In this document: positions 40,140 through 51,454 of the stretch, one piece after another
Position numbering within the stretch: position 1 is the stretch's first letter
Layout of the letters: every line of letters begins with the position of its first letter
From: Saturnia japonica
Lineage: Eukaryota > Arthropoda > Insecta > Lepidoptera > Saturniidae
Assembly (NCBI GenBank): GCA_033032175.1
Contig: CM065323.1
Coordinates: forward strand, 14,260,001-14,324,000
Length of the DNA: 64,000 nucleotides
Direction of reading: 5' to 3'
Position numbers and translations under genes: made by a program
Notes under the pieces: generated by a model
Told to the model about the DNA's origin: nothing
Databases searched by the model: none
The model's input: only the letters and a program-made list of their open reading frames with translations

Positions 40140-41607
40140 CAGTAAGTTCGCCAGTTTTTGGCTTGCCTAGGCTAGCGGCATCAGATCAGATTCCACCCCA
40201 CCACGGCAAAAGAAACGAAGTCGCCCAGAACCAAAACACAGGAAAAAATCGAAAAACATAAAATGATATGCCGAAAGTCGAAAAATGCAAAAACGGGAAC
40301 AGAGTTCGGGAGAAAAGTCAAGCCGTGGGGATCAAAACAGAATCGAAATCGCAAGGAAGTAACACACCAAAAACTCGAAAAACGAAGTTAATAGCTTGCA
40401 GGACCGCTGAGATACAAGGTTTCGCAGGAACACCAACACACCTGAACCTACGAAAGTCTTCCAGTCGGGGAAAGCTGCCCTGGAGCAGTCCGGAAATTTG
40501 AAAAAAGAGATCAAGGTGGAGGTCTTCGAGTGCCTCGAGGGCCTTTACCTCACGGCCTTGGAGCTACTTGACTCCAGGGCCCGTCACAAGCTCCAGGAGG
40601 AGAGGGCGCGCTCTGAGGGATCTAGGCAGCTCGCAAACTCGGAGCGTGCCCATTCTAAACAACTAGCCGCCTTGGCGTCCGGCCACGAGCGCGCAATAAA
40701 CACCTTAACCACTCAAATTGAGAAACTCATTAGTGAAACAGAATTGCTGCGCTTGTGGTTGGATTATGAGGTGGCCGAGCCGTTGAAGGCCGTGGGGGGG
40801 ATTCGCGAGGCGGTCGAGGACCTCCGCCGGCGTCCATCTCCAAAGTTCCCCGAACACTGCAATTTGGCGAAAGGGGAACTCGACAAAATAGTAGGGGGGA
40901 ATTTGAGACTGCAGGGCACAATATCCAGGGTGGAGGAGGAAGTCTTGCAGCTGCCACAAAAGGTGGCTGCTGGCATAGTCATCCCGCCTATGCCGCCGCA
41001 ACCACAAAATAGTGGGGACCCCGAGATCGGGGCCCAGCTTACAAACTTACAGGGCCAGGTGGAAAGCCTGCAGAAAGTGATGGTTGCCAACAGGGAGGAG
41101 CCAGCAACAAAAACAGAAACAAATCTCAGAGAGATAGTGGCCCCGGTTGCGGCAAAGATAGATACCGTGCTCCACGAGATAAGAGAGATGGGTGTAGGAG
41201 TCGTGGGAGCACTGCCGCAACGGCAACCATCACAGCATTTCCCATCGTTGGCTGGGCTGAGGAGCTGGGTTCCGGAGGTAGAGCACGGCCCCCCGTCGTT
41301 GCCGGACACGAGGTTGGGCATACCCATCCACAGTTGCGTGCCCAGAGACGTGAGGAAACTTACGCCCACGTCTCAGCCCTGCCTAAAAGGCCTCCACCCG
41401 CGGCGACGCTGGTAGTGTCGTCCAGGGACCCTCGGGCGACCAGCGACACGGTCCTCAGGACAATCCAGCGCGTCGCAGAAACCACGAAAACAGGGGTGAG
41501 GGTTGACGCAGTGAGGAGAGCAAAGAACCAGAAGGTGGTTCTGCGCTGTCACGGGGAGGGCGACGCCAAAGTCTTGGCAGGACAGTTCTGTACCTCAGAG
41601 GTATAGA
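40140..41607 (+). pseudogene. R1-like ORF1 (third family), frameshifted
   Basis: The main frame spans 40498-41415. It starts in a coiled-coil-rich region (KLQEERARSEGSRQLANSE, then QIEKLISETELLRL). A Pro-rich linker follows, then the frame shifts near 41340. The next frame to 41607 has the R1 gag block: TLVVSSRDPRATSDTVL, TKTGVRVDAVRRAKNQKVVLRC. It stops before the zinc knuckles. The region upstream (40260-40497) is lysine-rich and holds the probable N-terminus in broken frames. Confidence 0.65.
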
Positions 41608-42074
41608 ATATTATGCGCCAAAACACACATTTTACAGGAGAGACAAAAATGCGAGGCATAGATGTTGAACGCGATGTTACGCGGGCGTATGCGAGATATA
41701 AGTATGAACTAAATTAGGTTTTTTATTGTTTAAGTAGGTAATATTTAATATAATTACTATATTGTAATAAAGTTATTGCTTGTATGATTTTGTGGACTTG
41801 AGGTTGTTTACTTGCAACAGAAAATTAAGTTGACGGTATAAATAAAGCATTATGTCATCATAATGTTATTTACCTCGGCATAATACATTAATTTCAAGTA
41901 ATACTCAGGGGCATAAAGCATCATATGTATGTATAGAATCATAAAATTATTTCAAATTTCTTTATTTATTTATTTTCTTATGTAATAAAATAGAAACATT
42001 CATGAGATCAATCATTGGACTTCTTAAAATTAACACAATTGTTATGTACTTATCTAATTAAAATATGTTTATTA
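41608..42074. other. AT-rich stretch without features
   Basis: I see no gene, repeat or element border here. TTTATTTATTTATTTTC runs occur near 41960. Confidence 0.5.
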
Positions 42075-42583
42075 TTAAGCAGCAGCTTCAGGTAGGTCTG
42101 GAACATCGCCATTTGGTAGATTTTTGTAGAAGTCATGAAACATGGAGGGAATCCACTGTAACGATTTTTGTAAGTCGTTATACTTTAATTTGGAAATTGG
42201 CCTCAATGTATCTCGAATAGGTTTTGGTGTTAGCATAGAAAATCCTTTTCGTTTGTTTCGAATAAAACTAACTTCACTAAACATTTCGTCTTGAAATGAT
42301 GTTTTATAGAACATTGAGCACATGTGTTCTTTTCGAAATTGCATCCATACTATATTGGAATATGGCACCGTTTCTCCAGATTCCGATTTTTTTCGGTGTA
42401 CAAAAGGCGCTGAGAGTCCCTCACAAAATGCTGAAAATTCTTTGAAAGAATCTGTTTCTAGTTTCTATTTTTTAGGACATTTTTTCTTAATATGTCTTCA
42501 GCCTCTCCACTCTTTCTTATTTTTAATTGTTTTACTGGAGCCCGTTTTTGTGTCTCAGTATCGCTTTTAGTTTGTTTATCCAT
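42075..42583 (-). pseudogene. Unidentified small ORF, broken
   Basis: An ATG at 42583 opens a Lys/Gln-rich N-terminus (QTKSDTETQKRAP). The frame breaks near 42475, and a second frame runs to a stop at 42075. That frame has VPYSNIVWMQFRKEHMCSM, FYKTSFQDEMFSEVSF, IRDTLRPISKLKYNDLQKSL and a final FYKNLPNGDVPDLPE. The KYNDLQ...IP..FYKNLP pattern resembles C-termini of small proteins encoded by insect DNA elements, but I cannot name a family. It is probably a transposon-borne pseudogene. Confidence 0.45.
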
Positions 42584-43079
42584 AACTTATATTGTTGTAT
42601 ATTACAATCTGCAAAATATATTGATGTCAAAAAAGTAAAATGTCAATTAAAATTTAAATAAATTAATAACAATAAAATAAAGTCTAAAAATAATCGTCAA
42701 ATTTGTTAAAATGTAATGTCAAAAATGTGTCTAAGCTAATAATCCCTCGCGGGTTCCCTACTTTAAAACTACGTGTTAGTATTGTTAGTAAAATAGTCAC
42801 TTAGCCTATGTTAGTGTTAGTATTGAAAAGGAAACAGAAAGTAAATTTTGATATATAGTAAAAAGTACAGAATTAATAAAGACCTAACACCCTCGAGAAA
42901 TGTCAAAAAATAAAATGTTGTATGTAAAATTGCTTATATATCTATTGGTAGTTATTTTTTAAAATTTGTCGGAGCATGTTTAAAATTTGAGCTGGTAACT
43001 CTTATAAATTTTTAAAATTTTAAAATAAAACTTAAAAATAAAACTTAATATTAAGTCCCACTTAATATTCTTTGCTATG
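42584..43079. other. AT-rich stretch without features
   Basis: I see no coding or repeat signal that can be supported. Confidence 0.5.
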
Positions 43080-43560
43080 CAGAGTCGTCCACGTACATCA
43101 ATTGACCCTCTCTCCCGGCTGCTCCACTTTTCCACTTCAGTTCTGTTAGAGCCAATTTGTGCTACTCAAGGCCCTCTTTCATTAGACACCACTCTGGGGT
43201 CTCTACGAGGAAAGATGGCCGAGTTATTGGCTGCGGGGAAATTTCCCCGCGTCGAGGGGGGGGGGGGAAGAGGTAAAAGTGTTCCCACGAAAGTGGTGGG
43301 GATTGGGGGGGGGGGGGGGGAGGCGTGGAGGCGGTGTGGCCTTGGGCGGGGCTATGTCCAAGCCCGAGCTCCGCCTTCGATGTGGCTCCTCCCACACTGC
43401 GAAAGGTATCCGCCGCTTTGATGTCGATCTGGTTGATGTAAAGTTCGTGGTTAAACTGACACAACACTATATGGTTAATAGTTCTTGTTTCAACCGTTTT
43501 ATTATTAACCGTTTCAATTTTAACACCACTGCAGGCCGCCGCACATCCCAATCGGGGGTC
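43080..43560. repeat. GC-rich LTR-like patch with G-runs
   Basis: This is a GC-rich island in AT-rich DNA. It contains the perfect palindrome GCGGGGAAATTTCCCCGC at 43233-43250, and runs of 12 G (43256-43267) and 16 G (43305-43320). The minus strand ends TTGCGACCCCCGATTGGGATG near 43540-43562, like the end of an LTR next to a primer site. Without a partner copy this stays tentative. The long ORFs across the G-runs are compositional. Confidence 0.3.
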
Positions 43561-44780
43561 GCAATGATTTTATTATTTAAAATATTTTATTATATTAAAA
43601 TTTTGTATTATTTAAATTTTTTGAGATTATATTTATAATAATAAACTGCTTAAAAGCTATTATTTATTATTATTATCTATTTATATATTTTTAAAATATT
43701 TTTATACTATTTATTATTTATTTATGTCAATATTTATTAATAATTAAGCTACTATTTTATTTTAATATTCTTATTATAAAAGTTTTTAATCTAGTCAGGT
43801 ACCTGTTAATTTAATATTTATTTTAATAATTATTTGTTGCGGGCCGTAAACTTGACGTTTCTGGTTTCCCACGGTAAAACTGTTATGTAATCGGTATTTA
43901 TCTTTGAATGTGTCCCGATTTCTTTATATTTTATTGTATAACTCCTGTTTCCTATGTCGTAGGATCCCGGGAATAGTCTTGTTCGATGGGGAATTAAATT
44001 CCCCACTTACCTAGTGTAACCCTATCTACGCACACGTCACAGGATAGTTAACACTTAAGTTTAAAGTTTTTAAAACCACTTATCTTCTAAAATTATTATT
44101 TTAAAAATCTAGTGTTGTGGTCCATTATTTGTGTTTAAAAGCTCAACTGTATTTTATATTTTATAATTTTTTTAAATGTCACCTTTGTCCGTAATAATAT
44201 TCCAAAGTTTTTACAATGTTGTTTTTTTATGTTTTAAAAATAGTTAACAAAGATATACGAACTTTTTATCCACCTTTTCCTATACTCACTGTTATCCTCT
44301 TTCATATGACACTAATTTTGTTCTCTCGGGACCTTTCATAAAAATTTTTAAGATCGATTTATGCTAAATGTTTTGTGATGTATCTCACAAAGTATAGTAG
44401 TTAGATTTTTTCTGTTTTTAGGGTTCCCAGCACTATCGGAATAGGGTCCTGGAGGATGTAACTTGATTTTTTAGTATATTTTAAATTTTGATTGTTTCGA
44501 AAACTATCCATAGGAAAAATCCAATTTTTTCACTAAATTAAAGATAATTTTGCACTGTATTTAACCACAATTTAAAATGACCATGCCACCGATCGCTATC
44601 TCTCAGCGCATTCGGTCAAAGTTTTCAAATTTTTATTTTTCGTGAATTACTCACTCGTTTTTTGACACATTGAAGAACTGAGTACTACACTTTATTCGTA
44701 TTGTTGTAGCGCGTTTTTTAACGTATCACACTTGTTTTTATCTCAATAAAACGCACAATTTTCAATTTTTTCACTCAAAA
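43561..44780. other. AT-rich stretch, one palindrome
   Basis: There is no gene. A perfect inverted repeat TGGGGAATT-A-AATTCCCCA lies at 43987-44005. The rest is AT-rich sequence of unknown origin up to the start of the R1-like ORF2. Confidence 0.45.
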
Positions 44781-44800
44781 ACGGCGCGGAGCGATCGGGC

Positions 44801-47008
44801 GTGCGTCCGGCGTTAGCCAGCGCTCTAGTGGGACTTCAGGCACTGGTTAATAAGTGCCTGGAATTGGGCCATTTCCCCCATCCCTGGAAGACCGCAACAG
44901 TGTGCATTCTCCGGAAGCCAGCTAGGGAGGATTACACATCGCCAAAATCCTACCGTCCTATTGGCCTTTTGCCGGTGTTGGGCAAACTTCTGGAAAAGCT
45001 CTTGGTTCGACGTTTACGCTGGCACTTGTTACCTAAACTCAGCTTGCGGCAATATGGGTTCATGCCACAGCGCAGCACGGAAGATGCTCTCTATGATCTG
45101 GTGACGTACGTACGATCGAAGGTAGAGGGGAAGGAGATCGTCGTCTTGGTGTCGCTGGACATAGAGGGCGCGTTCGATAACGCGTGGTGGCCTGCGCTGA
45201 AGTCCCAGCTCGTGACCAAAGGGTGCCCTGAGAATTTGTACGATATGGTTCTGTCATATCTTGAGGGTCGTCGTATTGAGCTAAGTTATGCCGGTTGTCA
45301 GGTGAGTCGAGAGTCTTCGAAGGGTTGTGTCCAGGGATCTATCGCTGGGCCGACCTTTTGGAACCTTATACTCGATTCCCTGTTGGTGGAGCTCGAGGTC
45401 GCGGGAGTGTACTGCCAGGCTTTTGCGGACGATGTCGTCCTGGTTTTCTCTGGGAGAGAGGTCGGGCCCATGCAGGAGGTCGCGTGCCGGACCCTGCAGA
45501 CCATGATGGACTGGGGCGTCAGAAATAAGCTATCCTTTGCTCCGCAAAAAACAAAGGCGATGTTGCTTACAAGGAAGCTTAAGTTTGACGCTCCAGCCCT
45601 GTTCATGGGAGGAGTCCGGATACAGCTGGAGAAGGAGTTCCGCCTGCTGGGCCTGATTCTGGACAATAAGCTCACCTTTGAGGCACACGCCGCTGTTGCC
45701 TGTAAGAAGGCCGCAGATATTTACAAGCAGCTGGCGTGTGCAGCTCGGGTGAGCTGGGGCCTGAACCCGGAGATTATCAGGACGATATATAGCGCCGTCA
45801 TTGAACCGATAGTTCTGTATGCTGCAAATGTGTGGGGCCCCTCTGCGGAGAAGATCTCGATTAGGAATAGGCTAAACTCTCTGCAGAGGGGATTCGCAAT
45901 AAATATTTGTAGGGCGTATAGGACAGCTCCCTTAACGTCGGCATTGGTCTTGGCGGACTTGCTCCCGCTGGATCTCCGCGCCCAAGAGGTATATAGACTG
46001 TATCGTGCAAAGCGGAAAATAGGGCTGGACGAGATCGTGGTTGGCCGTGTGTTGGAGCGGCCGGTAAAATTCGTCAACTATCCGCATCCAGTGCATTGTG
46101 TTGGCGAAGCGTACGAGAGCTTGGAAGTCCCTCCTGAGTCTGGCGGCTCCGGGATCTTCACCGACGGCAGCAAGATCGACGGTGGAGTGGGAGCTGCTGT
46201 GACTTGGTTTAAAGAGGGACGTGAAACCAAGTTCTCTACGTTTCGTCTAGAGCCCTTCTGTTCCGTTTTTCAGGCCGAGTTGTATGCGTTGCATAGGGCG
46301 GTACAGATGGTGCGTAAGGCTGGTCACGGGGAGGTCAGTATTTACAGTGACTCTAAGTCGTCACTGGAGATGCTGGCCAACCCAGTCCCGCCTCACCGTC
46401 TGGCTCTTGCAACGCAGAACGCAATTCGTGCCATTAGCGCGGAGGGGCGTGAGGTGCACTTACACTGGGTGCGTGCTCACGTTGGCACGGCCGGAAACGA
46501 ACGTGCCGACGTGTTGGGGAAGAAGGCCGCCCACAAGAAGACCGTGGCTGACTATGATCGGTATCCGGTGTCATACGCAAAGAAAATCATACGGGAGGAG
46601 ACTGTCCTTAAGTGGCAGGTGCGCTACGAGTCCTCAGACACGGGTGGGGTGACGCGGGTCTTCTTCCCGAAGGTGGCAGATGCTCACCGGGTGTTGAGGA
46701 AGACCAATCTGTTACCCGCCCATGTCCAAGCCTTTACAGGCCATGGGGGATTTGCGGCGTACCTGCACCGCTTCAAGATCAGGGACAGTCCCGCGTGTGA
46801 ATGCGACCCGGATATTGCAGAGACGATCCTCCATCTCATCATAGATTGTCCGCGATTCGGCTCGTCCAGGTTTGATCTCGAGTCCAGGCTCGGCCGTAAG
46901 GTGGAGCTGGAAAACCTAGTAACGTTGGTGTCGGATGACGAGACTAGATGTCCTTTCATGGACTTTATGGAAAAAATCGTAAAAGTTGGGTCTAAAAGAA
47001 ATAAATAA
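44801..47008 (+). CDS. R1-clade ORF2: reverse transcriptase and RNase H (5'-truncated)
   Basis: This is one uninterrupted frame of 735 codons. RT at about 1-330 has KSYRPIGLLPVLGKLLEKLL, QYGFMPQRSTEDAL, motif A VSLDIEGAFDN, KGCVQGSIAGPTFWNLILD, catalytic FADDVVLVF, SFAPQKTKAML and FRLLGLILDNKLTF. RNase H at about 445-590 has FTDGSKIDGGVGAA, FQAELYALHRA, IYSDSKSSLEML and HWVRAHVGTAGNERADVLGKKA. The tail has a CxC-H-C cluster (CECDPDIAETILHLIIDC). The endonuclease and RT fingers are missing upstream, and the first codon is GTG, so this is a 5'-truncated copy. All RT and RNase H catalytic residues remain. Confidence 0.85.
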   Translation: MRPALASALVGLQALVNKCLELGHFPHPWKTATVCILRKPAREDYTSPKSYRPIGLLPVLGKLLEKLLVRRLRWHLLPKLSLRQYGFMPQRSTEDALYDLVTYVRSKVEGKEIVVLVSLDIEGAFDNAWWPALKSQLVTKGCPENLYDMVLSYLEGRRIELSYAGCQVSRESSKGCVQGSIAGPTFWNLILDSLLVELEVAGVYCQAFADDVVLVFSGREVGPMQEVACRTLQTMMDWGVRNKLSFAPQKTKAMLLTRKLKFDAPALFMGGVRIQLEKEFRLLGLILDNKLTFEAHAAVACKKAADIYKQLACAARVSWGLNPEIIRTIYSAVIEPIVLYAANVWGPSAEKISIRNRLNSLQRGFAINICRAYRTAPLTSALVLADLLPLDLRAQEVYRLYRAKRKIGLDEIVVGRVLERPVKFVNYPHPVHCVGEAYESLEVPPESGGSGIFTDGSKIDGGVGAAVTWFKEGRETKFSTFRLEPFCSVFQAELYALHRAVQMVRKAGHGEVSIYSDSKSSLEMLANPVPPHRLALATQNAIRAISAEGREVHLHWVRAHVGTAGNERADVLGKKAAHKKTVADYDRYPVSYAKKIIREETVLKWQVRYESSDTGGVTRVFFPKVADAHRVLRKTNLLPAHVQAFTGHGGFAAYLHRFKIRDSPACECDPDIAETILHLIIDCPRFGSSRFDLESRLGRKVELENLVTLVSDDETRCPFMDFMEKIVKVGSKRNK

Positions 47009-47462
47009 TATGTCTCCATTTCAAATTAATTTGATTTTATTTTTATTCTAGTCACATAGGATAATTGTAGATTAATTGAGAATTGTTTATTTTTAAAATT
47101 TTGTGTTGTGTATGTTACTACTTTTTCGGTTTTTTTAATGTTATTGTGAGTGTATTTCTGGACATAAATTAAGTTGGTAATTTTAAGGATGGAAATTGTA
47201 ATTTTATTTTATTGACATTAGATATATTAATTTTAAGAAAAATTGTATGGTAGTTATTAAGGATGATTTTTAAATAAATGAAATAAAAAAGGGGGACGCA
47301 TAGTTATAGGGTTCTTAGCGAATAAAGTCGGAGGTTTAAATTGTGTGGGAAATGAAAAAATTATTTAACCTAATGTATTAGTACCATATATCTCTGATCA
47401 TGTTAGAGGTAAAATTAGGGGGTGGGGGATCAGTACCCCACCAATAAAATAAAAAAAAAAAT
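47009..47462 (+). other. 3' UTR of the R1-like element with A-rich tail
   Basis: The sequence after the stop contains AATAAATGAAATAAAAAAG at 47272-47290. It ends with a tract AATAAAATAAAAAAAAAA near 47443-47461, taken as the 3' end of the insertion. Confidence 0.5.
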
Positions 47463-48589
47463 CTACGAAAGTCATTCCTCTGCGTCCCCCACCTGCCCCC
47501 GCAATAAAAGCCCTTCCTGGCACTATATTCACCGTGACGCGATCGTCGACTGGCGGCGCGTTACTGGTAGAGCTGTAGCAAACCGTATGTATTCCGTACA
47601 GTACCGAGTACCGAAACGTTACTCACGAATGCATTTCGTTACTCGCATTTTTCGTATTTTCGTACTGATGATAATTTGAATGGTTCGTTATACAAACAAA
47701 TTCAACTGTTTCGTTTCAGTTCGCGCAAATAAAGTTGATGCGTGAATTGGGCATTTGCATGAAAACGATATAACTCTAAAAATTAAACAATTCTATGATA
47801 TACCTATATAAAATTTGAGAACATAAAAGTTTTACATACTTATTTATTTAATTAAGGTAACACACAACCATAACAAACATGTTTAAATATAATTTACACA
47901 AAGAGGCCTACAGTACCATATATTGAAATATGTCTATACATAATTATTCAAAAATCGTAGCATTAAAATCATATTAAAAAACTATATAAATTTAGAATTT
48001 GAGTAAGCTAGAAGCTCTAAAGAACAACAAAGTACATAATTTATGAATTGGCGAAAGATTAATAAGTATTTCTATGTAGGGCTCAATACTAATAATATTA
48101 TTATTATATATCAATATTAAAATAAAACCATACAAGAGTTGTTAAGGCTAAAAGGCGCTTACGACGATCATATGCACAATGATATAGCACCTATCCTTTT
48201 TCCTCGTATCTGTCTATCCTTATCTACCCCCAACCTTTCGCCGACGTCAGTTAGCCTTTAAAATTGCAACGACAAACACAGAGTGACTGCGGTATTTAAA
48301 TATAATAAACTTTACTTCAAAAACTTGAATAATTATCGTGCATGGTGCGTGGTGACACAGAAGTGAACACAAGAGGAGGCCTCCAAAGTGCGTAAAAGCT
48401 GTTGTTCGGTGAGTCCCTTTTTTCTCCATTCTGTAAATTCCATTATTCCGTGTCATTGTGCATATATTGTAATCGTCCAGGGAAATTGCCCCCAACCATC
48501 AATCCGGCTAGTTTTAAGAAAGAAATCGAACCAGCGCTTTCAAGAGTTAAATTTATATTATATCATAACATGTCTTTATTCAACAGATC
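47463..48589. other. AT-rich intergenic stretch
   Basis: I see no gene I can support. ORFs here are short and non-conserved. A GC-richer part at 47480-47680 shows no recognised motif. Confidence 0.5.
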
Positions 48590-49100
48590 ACGTACCTTAC
48601 TTTTGTAAGATGATAACTTATTTGAAAATATGTCAACATCGCTAAGAAATCTGTTATAGTAATAACAGGAACGTTGAAAGAAGGAGTTTTTGAGATAATT
48701 TGTCCGACAAAAAGGAATATGAAATGTGTCCTTTGAACGTGCGTTTGATCGAGGTATTTTTAAAGAAATGTATTCCAGAAGTGGAGAGGAATCTATATGG
48801 TAATTAATTATTTTATAAAGTTCTATAATCGAGGGACTTTAAAAATCTGCTTTGTATTTTCTCAATCCTGGCTATGTGCACTTCATATTGTGGGCTCCAA
48901 ACTACACTTGCAAACTCTAGTATACTGCGAACGTAGGCGTAATATAAGTTTCTGCTTTCTTAAAGGGTTTAACCAAACGTAGAATTAAGCCAAGTTTTTT
49001 AAGAGCTTTACTACAATAAATAACTACACTACTACCTACTACTATACTGTCAATAAATAACACCGGCCGACAAATGAAAACTTTTTGAACGTCGTTTAGG
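48590..49100 (-). pseudogene. Decayed LINE reverse transcriptase C-terminal fragment
   Basis: Minus-strand pieces in shifting frames follow the region after the RT catalytic box: CSKALKKLGLILRLVKPFKK, then FGAHNMKCT in place of the usual VWNP stretch, and LRKYKADF. Stops are frequent. It is best read as a Jockey-like LINE relic. Confidence 0.45.
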
Positions 49101-50540
49101 TTTGAGTGAAACATATCGTTAATTTATAGTATTTTTAACAAAAAAATACCTACATAATAACTATCACATCCGGCTTTTTTACAAAAAGGAAAAAACATTA
49201 ATTTTAAAATTTGAAGAAATATCAATTATTATATTATAAATACATATATTTGAAAACTGAAAAAGAAAATATCAAGTACAATAATTGCTACAGGGCTATT
49301 TGAGTGACATCTTTTATGTTTTCCTCAATAAATAAATTGACATGTTATTCAAAAAACATCAGCCAGCTTTTCGGATCCTCGTTAAAGTGTATCGTAAATT
49401 GAATGGATGGTAATTTTACTGAATTTTTAAAAGACTCAATTTTCGTTTAACGAACTAATTTTACTTTGGATATGAGAGTACAGAGTTTCAAATGACTCCC
49501 ATTGTTTAAAACAGGGTACGTAGTTAGGGTTCTCGTCTGTTTTAAATAAATTCAACTCTTCTACTTGCTCCATAAATTCTGTCCGTAAGGTTGGATAGAT
49601 TACTTAGTAACACTTAAGAAATTCGGAATTTCATCCAGAGTATTTTCTAAGGCAAAAGTTAAATCATAAAAACTTTGAATTTTTGCAAAATACGAACATA
49701 ATCGAGATTCATGTAATTTAATTTAATTACGTATTCTTAATAATATAAGAATTATAAATTTACAACCACATTATATAAAACATTAACAAATAATTATTAC
49801 TTATGTAATTATAATACAATAATCGTTAAATAAGTCTCTTGAAACATTTACACGGTACTTTATTTTGAACTAGCTACTTGAAATTATTAAACAAAAATAA
49901 AATGAGATTTTTATTGTTCCTGATATATACTAGATAATTTAGTAAAGATAATATTATTCGGCATCCGAAGGACCATTCAAAAATGTAGCAGCGATCATGG
50001 TATTTTACTAAATTCGGCCGCTATAAAACGGCGACACAATGGTATGCGGGGTAGGCAGCAAACTACCGGTAATTTAGGCTTACACCACTGGACCCTCTCT
50101 CACCAATACCAAAGATAGAACAATCTCACTAACCTGGTGGTGGTCTAAGGCTCCAGACCATGAAGTCCGAGCTATGGAATTCGTCGCAGCGCCGTCCACA
50201 CAATACACATATGAATGTGTCTTTAGAGTTTATTTTGCACGTCACCAAACACAATATAGTTTATAAAAACCAGCTGCGCGGCGAAACGATGATGCACATA
50301 TTGTTTATAATATATATTAGAACCTCAGTCTTCAGAGCGAAGTCACGAACCCACTCGAAATCGAACTACTAGTGTCAACCTATCGCAAAACGATAGATGT
50401 ATCGCGGTCATTGGTTGAGGCATTGTTTTTTATGTTGGCTGCAGCACGTTCAAATTGATTTGCGCGCATCCATTGGTAGTGAGACCTCTTATCCCTGTGA
50501 TTGGAGATAAAGGATCCAACAGTAATTCGGCCCAAACAAT
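49101..50540. other. AT-rich stretch; moderately GC-rich part at 49980-50530 unassigned
   Basis: I see no gene. The part from 49980 to 50530 has balanced composition, TATAAAACGG near 50022 and TTTATAAAAACC near 50261, and could be a solo LTR or regulatory fragment. I found no partner copy or target duplication. Confidence 0.4.
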
Positions 50541-50645
50541 AGTGAAACAAATATCCACATAATATAACAAAGGTTTTTCCAATTTAAATATGATATTGGT
50601 ATAGAGATGGCAGCTTTTTTATCAAAATTTAAAGAACCCCATGAT
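50541..50645 (+). pseudogene. Copia gag fragment
   Basis: It repeats 51305-51415 (AGTGAAACAAATATCCACATAAT and on) with several differences. It sits directly upstream of the copia LTR, as if left by an earlier tandem copy. Confidence 0.55.
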
Positions 50646-50650
50646 CATCT

Positions 50651-50844
50651 GTGATAATATTAGTATTATAGCAATGTAATTACATCCATAATAAAGATAA
50701 GTTTTTTATAGTCTATGGTCAATATTCAATATTGCCTTTTCTCTGTGGTGTGTTAGTGAGTTGCTGTCATATCGTGGCAAGTAAAAGTAAATTAATAAAG
50801 AAAACATTTTGCTTCAAATTTGTATATTTTATTTAATTGTAACA
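50651..50844 (+). repeat. Probable copia LTR (second copia element)
   Basis: It starts TGTGATAATATTAG and ends TGTAACA directly before the primer site. The length of about 194 bp fits a copia LTR. The 5' border is inferred. Confidence 0.5.
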
Positions 50845-50858
50845 GGTTATGGGCCCAG
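50845..50858 (+). promoter_or_regulatory. Copia primer binding site (second element)
   Basis: GGTTATGGGCCCAG lies immediately downstream of the LTR end, the same primer type as at 23140-23153 but on the other strand. Confidence 0.7.
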
Positions 50859-51018
50859 GCACATAATCCAGAATGATTTGATAAAATTACAGACAAATTG
50901 TTATATCGACATAACAAGAAAAAGTGAGGTTACCCGTTTTATATTGGGAGCTACCTACGTCGAGAAAGAAATATACTTGTTCTGGAATTGAGCGAGGCAG
51001 GAATAATAGAAAAACAAA

Positions 51019-51454
51019 ATGGAAGGAAATCACAACGCCATTTAGTTGGAAGGATCCAGTAATTGGAATATTTGGAAATTTCAAACAACCGTCTTATTGC
51101 GAGGTCAAGGTTGGATAGATATAGTCGAGAGACGCATCACAAAACCTGAGGATGCAAGTGATCGAGCAATTTGGAATTCCAAAGATGCAAAAGCTCAGAC
51201 ACTGTTGGTTACCAGAATGGCTGAAAACGTTATTTTACACATTATTTCTTGTTCAACTTCTGTCGAGATGTGGAGAAAATTGCAGAGTGTTTATGAGCAA
51301 AAGAGTGAAACAAATATCCACATAATACAACAAAGGTTTTTTTATTTTAAATATGATAATGGTATGGAGATGTCAGTTTATTATCAAAAGTTCAAGAACT
51401 CCAGAACCAGCTAAAACAAATGGACGAATCAGTCTCCGATAAATTTGTTATAAA
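51019..51454 (+). pseudogene. Copia gag N-terminus (second element)
   Basis: ATG at 51019 is followed eight codons later by TAG, then LEGSSNWNIWKFQTTVLLRGQGWIDIVE, the N-terminal gag module. KDAKAQTLLVTRMAENVILHI and MWRKLQSVYEQKSETNIHIIQQ follow. A stop at 51412 and truncation at 51454 by the BEL 3' LTR end it. The family differs from the copia at 11-23 kb. Confidence 0.7.

Noticed and set aside
38635..41606. GC-rich island with long ORFs on both strands as a host gene or CpG island
   Set aside because: R1-type endonuclease and ORF1 motifs explain the composition and the minus/plus coding pieces.
43162..43638. Pro/Gly-rich ORFs across the G-runs
   Set aside because: They are low-complexity translations of homopolymers with no domain or start context.
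47422..48645. Small ORFs of 60-85 codons in the AT-rich stretch after the R1-like element
   Set aside because: They have no conservation within the window, no domains, and the density expected by chance.
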